A stretch of 64,000 bases of DNA from Bugula neritina. Its lineage: Eukaryota > Bryozoa > Gymnolaemata > Cheilostomatida > Bugulidae. Under the pieces are notes generated by a model. The model was not told the DNA's origin. It made no database searches and saw only the letters and a list, made by a program, of their open reading frames with translations. Of the stretch, positions 57,235-64,000 are shown one piece after another. Every line of letters begins with the position of its first letter. Positions within the stretch are counted from its first letter, which is position 1. The DNA is taken from the NCBI GenBank assembly GCA_964035545.1, contig OZ037766.1, positions 31,813,773 to 31,877,772 on the forward strand, given 5' to 3'. Made by a program: the position numbers and the translations under genes.

Positions 57235-60200
57235 TTAAAACTTAAAAATTAGATATACTGGTCGTAGTTGTGATGTTACTAGCAATAAACAAACTCAATC
57301 TTGCATATAGATATATATAACTATTTGCTCAAATGTTTCTATAAAACTAAAACATATAAAACTATGCTGAAAAATCTCTCAGTACTTCTTCTTAGAAGTT
57401 TCTAATTTGCTAAATTCTTAAAAAAACAAAAGTGACTTGAGTACATTAATGCAAGCTGAGGAAGAACATGAACTGATGTTATCTGCATTCTTGTCTTTTT
57501 AAGAAATCACGTTTGACAAAGCAAAAAATCCAGGTTACAAGGGACTGAAAGCTAAAATATCTCGTGCTTAACTTTTTGCAGCAAAGGAGCTTTAAGCTGG
57601 TCTGTATTTATAAGACAGTACTCAATCAGTGCTTTTAATAGAGTTAAATGCCAACTAATTCATATAATGATTCTTTTGTTACAAAAGAATTTATCTTTAT
57701 TAGTTGCTTATCCAAAAGGATAAAAGAATAAGCAAAGTAAATTCTTTTATTGCATAAGAATTTACTTTGCTTATCATTAGTCAATAACATTCTCATGAAC
57801 TATCTCTAAATTGAGCAACTAAATTTTTCACACTGAATAAACAGCAGATGTCAAAGTCTGGTAAGAAGAAATTCTGCTGATGTTATCTATTTAATTAAAG
57901 TTACATTTCTTTTCAAATATTAAACTAACAATTATATAATACAACAAAAAGACATTCTAACATGTGTACCTGTCATAAAAGCTATACTAGTGCATGTTCT
58001 TACAACCTACTTACTCTTGTGTAACTCAAATTAACAGTATTTCACACCTACGTAGGAACTCGTAGCTGAAGTAGGATGCAATAAGACTGTAGCTTGGAGC
58101 TAACTGTCTCAGTCAGCAACTCAACTGTACTCACATTTACTTGTGCATATGCATATATGTATGCAATTCTTATGTAATATAGTGTCATGGCTCTTGAACC
58201 TATCCTGCAGCTCTTTTCTCAAAACAAATAGAGTGAAAGGTATTTCTTTAGCATGAAACTATTTATTAGAAAAGCAGAACAAGGCTACATGAGTTTAACA
58301 ACAATATACAACATGACAGCTACAAACAGCTACAAGCTGTTATAATATGAAAGCTGTAGCTGAGAGAAGGCCGATTGCATAAACAAAAGCATTATAGAAC
58401 CTAATTTGGATCTATATTTATTCTAATAAAAATTACTTTTGTACACTCTTTTATTCTTTTAAATAGGAAGCAACGTCTATCTCTTTTCTCACTGCATAAC
58501 TATTATATTTATTAAACTTTGTGCTATTTTCAAATCACTACTAAGTGATGGTTTGCAGGGCTTCCTAGCTGAGAGTGTACATGGGGAGATAATTTCTTCA
58601 CTCTTTGGTTTACCATAATATTTGTATATTGAGTGCCGGTACAGTAGTTTCAGTTTGTATTGTTGATAATTTTCTGTCATTTAGACTGTAGATTTTATAT
58701 TTTACCTCACAAACAGTTGAGTCAAAAAGCTGTATTTGCAATGCTTACTGGACAGGTGAATAAAGTTATTACATGTCTTCCCAAATCAAATTATGTTATG
58801 TAATTTTTATGTCACCACAATGGTCGATTTAGTTTACAATAAGCAGCTGTTAATTATTTATTAAAATTCATATCTGTTTCCCTAAAAGTTGTATTACATT
58901 TTTGTTGTGTTGGTTGTACAATTACTATGATTTCTGGGATATATGGTTTTGTTTACATTTATTGGTTGACTTGTGGTGGAAATGTGCTAAAAATATATGC
59001 AGGTGTCAATAAGAAATTAATTCATAGTTTATTTTCAATTTAAAAAAATTATATTCAACAAATACTGTAGTTGATGATGAATTAAACTGCTAATTCACCA
59101 AATGGTTGTGTTACCACATCAGAGACCCAACTTGTAGTACAAGTGGTATAGTATACTTTATAATGTAAATTTAAGTACAACATTATTATTTACTTTTGTT
59201 TATATTTCAGTTACTGCTGTTATTATTGTATAGTGTTGCTGATCATTTATAATATTGAAATTGAATAATAATAATATTGAACTTTATAATAATTGAAGAT
59301 TTGAACCTAGCAGAATTGTGCAGATTATTTTGATGGGAAACTTTTTTTATATTTACAAGAAAGCCACAGCGACAAAACACTGGAACATAAATAAAGTTAT
59401 TTGTCACTTTATAAATATATTAAACATTGAAGAGAACTAATGGTGTAGCACTTCATAGTAGCATTGCTCATTTGCAACAGTGGAAGGGATTTATCTTGAA
59501 AATTGGAAAACTTGACTAAATCGCTAAACACATATAAAATGTAAAAACAACATAAATTGTCCAAAACTCAAACTTTCAGCCTAGATCTGAGACAGCACAA
59601 TTCACGTTACTCTACGTTTGAAAGAGTTGTCTTTCTTATGCTACTCTACATTTGAAGGAGCTGTCTCTCTTATGCTGCTTTTTATTTGAAGGAGTTGTTT
59701 CCCTCGTGTTACACTATATTTGAAGAATTAAAAAGCTCTGACAAAATATTCATTTTAATTGTCATATATAAACAATAATTCATATAAATATTATATGCTT
59801 CATTTCCATTTAAAATAATGTGCTTTTCATGCACATATTCTTTTCTTTTGTGCAACACAAAACTCAACACAACAAACTGTCTAAAAAGTGTATAATATTT
59901 GAAAGTCGAATCCCAATTTGTTTTTATGGGCTTATTTTTTTCATAGCTATAGAGAGCTTTAAAATCAATCAAAGGAATATAGCGTGCACACCTGCTTTGC
60001 AGGTTATGACTTACAGTATCAAAATTATATGATAAAATTAATAAATAGTTAAGCTTTGCAAAAGTATCTGTATATTTTACAACAGTTGAAAGAGTTACTT
60101 TTTTGCAATATGGGTATATTTAATTATAACAAAATACATCATGCAAGATATACATTTTCTATTAAATTTTCCAACCTCCTCCTACATGTATGTTTGATGT

Positions 60201-60338
60201 ATAGTCTAGTTGAGAGATGATGAGAGGTCTAAATGTTTACTATTGGTGTAAGTTAGTTATACTTCATTTGTGAAGAGTATATATCTAAGCCTATCACAAG
60301 ATGAGTATACATTACAACAATATATTAAAATAGTTGGG

Positions 60339-60345
60339 TATGAAA
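60339..60345 (+). promoter_or_regulatory. Altered TATA box, lectin copy 3
   Basis: TATGAAA where copies 1 and 2 have TATAAAA, 118 bases before the ATG. Confidence 0.6.
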
Positions 60346-60456
60346 AGAAAGTGCTATGTCAATTTATCACATTGAAATCAAAAAGACTCTATCAGCAAAG
60401 TTATAAAATAATAGTCATTGAAAGCACATAGATAGTCTATCCTGTATGATATCAAC

Positions 60457-61478
60457 ATGAATAGAAAGACATTTGCTCTGATTTGTGTAGTTTCGGCAGC
60501 ATATCTTGCTGGAGCAAGCTCAGCAGCATGTGATGGTGAGTAATATTCTATTGCCATGCTAAAGTAACTAAGAAAGAGACAAATTTTGTATTTTCACAAC
60601 TATAGTTTGAGTACCTAGTTAAAAAAAGGATTGGTAACACAAAAAAGCTATATAAAGTTGTTGTTATACATGTGTACGAACTTATCTGTGTTTCATTTTA
60701 TGCAATACTGTGTATTCCCCAAAGATAATATTTTAGCTCTATTTCCAGATGCCTTGTCATGTCCGAGGGGTTATCTATACAACCCTCACTCTATGTCATG
60801 TTTCAAAATCAGCACTCAGAAGAAAAACTGGGTCGATGCGAAAGCTGCCTGTCAGAGTGTTGGAGACAGACTGGCTGTGTTTGATAGTCTGGAAACCATA
60901 TCTTGGGCCAAACACATGAGGAAAACTCATCAAGGTGATGTGAAACATGCAAAATAGGAAGGTTTAGTTTTTATTGTGTTTTATTGGATTAAGAGTTGTC
61001 TATAAGCTATTAAAAATATAATGTTGGATTAAGAGTATAAGTTATTAAAAGTTATAATGTAGGATTGTCTAAACTTACTTTAGGAAAGTAGGAGACTTTG
61101 ACAAACTCATTTCGAATAAACCAGATCTTTCCCAAGATACATGTATGCAGTATATTATATGCAAATTATTTAAATTATATCACAACAGCCTATTATGTGG
61201 TTAATAAGTCTTAATAATTTAAAACTACTTCTACAGACTGGATTCCATACATTGATAATAAATTATGGATTGGTGGTAGAGACTTTCACGACCGATGGCA
61301 ATGGGATGGTAACGTTAGAAAGGACATAGTGGTGGCTGATTGGCATGAGGATGAACCTAACAACCATAATGGCCCCCAAGATTGTCTTGGCTTCTTTAGC
61401 AAGAGTAAAGAACTGCAATGGGATGATGTAACATGCTCATATGCTACGTATTTTATATGTGAGAAATCTTTGAGATAA
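60457..61478 (+). CDS. Secreted C-type lectin, copy 3 (EPN type)
   Basis: Exons 60457-60535, 60749-60934, 61237-61478; 168 residues. Signal peptide MNRKTFALICVVSAAYLAGA, one lectin domain with LWIGG, EPN at 128-130 and LQWDDVTCS. The loop (EPNNHNGPQDC) has the length of copy 2 but the motif of copy 1, and the vicinity differs from both (WHEDEPN). Exon 2 has NWVDAKAAC in place of NWDDAKAAC. A canonical AATAAA follows about 95 bases after the stop. Secreted, calcium-dependent mannose-type binding is predicted from the motif. Confidence 0.92.
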
Positions 61479-61572
61479 ACTTTTAGTAAACCGCCATGTT
61501 AAAAATAAGCCATTTCTACAAAATTTGTGTTGAAGACAATAGTTATTGCTAATATAAGAATACTCTGAATAC

Positions 61573-61578
61573 AAATAA
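61573..61578 (+). terminator. poly(A) signal of lectin copy 3
   Basis: AATAAA in ACAAATAAAGTTC, about 95 bases after the stop codon. Copy 1 has AATGAA at the equivalent site. Confidence 0.7.
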
Positions 61579-62263
61579 AGTTCTTTCATTCTCATTCAAG
61601 CTGATCTTTTCATAAAAGAAGAAAGACTATAATTGTGTTTCCGTTGTTTCTAAAAACTTTTAAAGAAGAGACACAAAAGAGCATGACAAAAATGTATTAT
61701 TAACTTACGTGGCCTAAATGGTATAAAGCCGTTATCAGTGAAGATTCTTGCTAATTTGAGAATATTTTGGATATATAATATACAAGTATTAAGCTCAGCA
61801 GAAATCAATGTCTTAGATTTGCCAACCAATTATTATTGTTTGATTCTAATTAAAGTTTATTAGAGCTGGGCATGTTGAGAGTGGTCATAATTTCAATACA
61901 TCAGGCTGTAGGAATAGCAGAAATTGTGTACACCTTGAAATGGATGAGTTTTACTAATAAACTGTAAAGAAGTTATTGTAGGCCTATAGACATTATATAT
62001 TTGGACCATTACAATGCAATTTTTCAAATTATTTATCTTATATAATTTAGCTACAGCCGTTGCCCTTAATATGACATCATAATAATTCTAATTTATAAGT
62101 ATTATAGCAGCTAATGAGAATTCTTCTACATTTGTACAATAACTACAGCCAATTACTGAAGTATATAGCCTACAGCGAAAAGCTGAAATTTAAAACTAAA
62201 TTATTTGCACTAGTTAAAAGTTTTTTTGCAAAAAGCGCCGAAATCATTAGAACATGTTAATTA

Positions 62264-62358
62264 ATATGAAGGATAACAGACAGACAAAAGACTATATATT
62301 GCTACAAGCATTAGTATTCTTCTTGTTTGGTGCCTTTTGTCTGTTATTCTTCATATTA
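62264..62358. mobile_element. Small inverted-repeat (MITE-like) element, unit 3
   Basis: Copy of the hairpin element at 47508-47602, with arms ATAACAGACAGACAAAAG and CTTTTGTCTGTTATTCTTCA. Confidence 0.6.
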
Positions 62359-62519
62359 CAGTACATTCATTAATAAAATCAAAACACAAGATTTTATCAC
62401 TACAATAAATATTTAGATTAATGAGTGTTTAGAATAATTAAACTGGACAACATATTATGGAAACACTTATTACTGTTATATATCTATATATCACTTATTA
62501 CTGTTTTCATCTATAAATG

Positions 62520-63080
62520 TAGCAGGCCTGTGTCAAACTATGAAAATGACACACCCTGTGTGCAGGTGTATGCCTGGGGTGTAGTATAGGCCTGTGTTTG
62601 ACTATGAAAATGACACACCCTGTGTGCAGGTGTATGCCTGGGGTGTAGTAGGCCTGTGTCAGACTATGGGTGACACACCCTGTGTGCAGGTGTAAGCCTG
62701 GGGTGTAGTAGGCCTGTGTCAGTCTATGAACATGACACACTCTGTGTGCAGGTGTATGCCTGGGGTGTAGTAGGCCTGTGTCAGACTATGAACATGACAC
62801 ACTCTGTGTGCAGGTGTATGCCTGGGGTGTAGTAGGCCTGTGTCAGACTATGAATATGACACACTCTGTGTGCAGGTGTATGCCTGGGGTGTAGTATAGG
62901 TCTGTGTCTGACTATGAATATGACACACTCTGTGTGCAGGTGTATGCCTGGGGTGTAGTAGGCCTGTGTCAGACTATGAACATGACACACCCTGTGTGCA
63001 GGTGTATGCCTGGGGTGTAGTAGGCCTGTGTCAGACTATGAATATGACACACCCTGTGTGCAGGTGTATGCCTGGGCAGT
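62520..63080 (+). repeat. About 60-bp VNTR, unit 3 (nine copies)
   Basis: Nine copies of the same block as at 55548, two of them with a TATAGG insertion (GTAGTATAGGCCTGTG / GTAGTATAGGTCTGTG). Confidence 0.9.
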
Positions 63081-64000
63081 GATATATGGAGGACAGGCTG
63101 TTGCCGATGTAATTTGTCTCCCTTCTTCAAGCTGCTGCCGCTAACGAATCCTAAAGAACAATGAGGCTGTTACAGTTTAATGCCAACATCTTTGCAGAAA
63201 CTACCAGTGCATAGTGATAAACAATGACGGAACTGCTTTATGGGCTCTAATGCAAGATTTTTCCTCGGGTTTACCCGTCAAGCCTTTTCCATGGTTAGGT
63301 GTTTCAACAAAGCAGAGGACGTTTAGAATCACAATTTTTTTCTCCTAAATGAGCTGTCTTCCCAGGCTAATAATTCCCACCAGCCCAAAGTACTGGTTAT
63401 AAGGTGCCTGTAACTGGCCTTTATCCGTTCACCTATATCTATGCAGGCTACGAGTTGGACATGGTTGAAATTGACCATCTAAAAACCTACAAAAGCCTCA
63501 TCAGATGAGACTTACTAATTCTTACTTACTTATTCTGTATCTTACAGTTAGACTGTCTTTACAATATCTTTACTAAAATATCAAAATGCTTGTGATTTGA
63601 AACTTAAAAATTATATACTAATCGTAATTGTGCTGTTACTAGCAATAAACATACTCAATCTTGCATATAGATATATAACTATTTGCTCAAATGTTTCTAT
63701 AAAACTAAAACCAATAAAACTACTAAACAAATCTCTCAGTAGCTATACTACTTCTTAGAAATTTCTAAATTCTCAAAAAACAAAAGTGACTTGAGTACAT
63801 TAATGCAAGCTGAGTGAGAACATGAACTGATGTTATCTTCATTCTTGTCTTTTTGAGAAATCACGTTTGACAAAGCAAAAAAACCAGGTTACAAGGAACT
63901 GAAAGCTAAAATATCTCGTGCTTAACTTTTTGCAGGAACCGAGCTATAAGCTGTTCTGTATTTGTAAGACGGTACTCAATCAGTGCTTTCAATAGAGTTA

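Larger units (their letters stand above)
49586..58477 (+). repeat. Lectin segmental duplication, unit 2
   Basis: Begins with TATCTCTTTTCTCACAGCAT joined directly to TACATTTTTG: about 387 bases present in units 1 and 3 are deleted here, with a 2-base AT microhomology. Otherwise collinear with unit 1 apart from three transposon insertions (52246-53671, 54245-55398, 56466-57234) and an expanded VNTR. Gene-free parts hold nothing else I recognise. Confidence 0.88.
58478..64000 (+). repeat. Lectin segmental duplication, unit 3 (runs off the window)
   Basis: Begins with the PCCA 3' UTR-derived block and keeps the part deleted from unit 2. Collinear with unit 1 to the window end (equivalent of about 48750 in unit 1), with no transposon insertions and an expanded VNTR. 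The gene-free stretches 58478-60456 and 61479-64000 contain nothing else I recognise. Confidence 0.88.

Overview
ORGANISM. The window is nuclear DNA of an intron-rich, AT-rich invertebrate metazoan. This rests on three conserved multi-exon animal genes with GT-AG introns, a tRNA-headed SINE, a non-LTR retrotransposon, a Penelope-like element and tandem C-type lectin genes. I cannot name the phylum from sequence alone (sponge, cnidarian and spiralian are all possible). LAYOUT. (1) Bases 1-3106, minus strand: the 5' half of a PANK4-like gene, five exons, cut by the window edge. (2) Bases 5108-31375, minus strand: a complete USP9X/fat-facets-type deubiquitinase. I resolved 47 exons whose phases join into one 2594-codon frame, including the catalytic Cys, His and Asp boxes. 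(3) Bases 31376-34853: the intergenic interval between two divergent genes; it holds a 29-bp tandem array in which nearly every unit carries a TGAGTCA (AP-1-type) site. (4) Bases 34854-43747, plus strand: propionyl-CoA carboxylase alpha subunit (PCCA), 19 exons, about 752 codons. (5) Bases 43769-64000: three tandem copies of a segment whose left edge lies 22 bases after the PCCA stop codon. Each copy carries a three-exon secreted C-type lectin gene (45709, 51130, 60457). The middle copy alone has taken a LINE, a Penelope-like element with a foldback end, and a TTAA-flanked MITE. WHAT STANDS OUT. About half of the introns contain minisatellites. Several are not random intronic repeats: the repeat unit spans an exon-intron junction, so each unit copies the real splice site plus a few exon bases, always in the orientation of the host gene. 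The clearest cases are PCCA introns 8, 15 (both ends) and 17, and USP9X introns 22, 24 and 29. In other arrays (USP9X introns 3, 31, 34; PANK4 intron 5) each unit carries an AG|GT composite resembling a recursive splice site. USP9X intron 3 has 16 consecutive near-consensus 5' splice sites just behind a weaker real donor. This splice-junction minisatellite pattern is the best candidate here for something undescribed. The lectins are the second: two keep EPN (mannose-type) and the middle one has QPD (galactose-type) in the sugar-binding loop. GENES TOGETHER. The three housekeeping genes share no single pathway that I can defend; PANK4 and PCCA both touch CoA metabolism. The lectins look like a young, locally expanding secreted recognition family.
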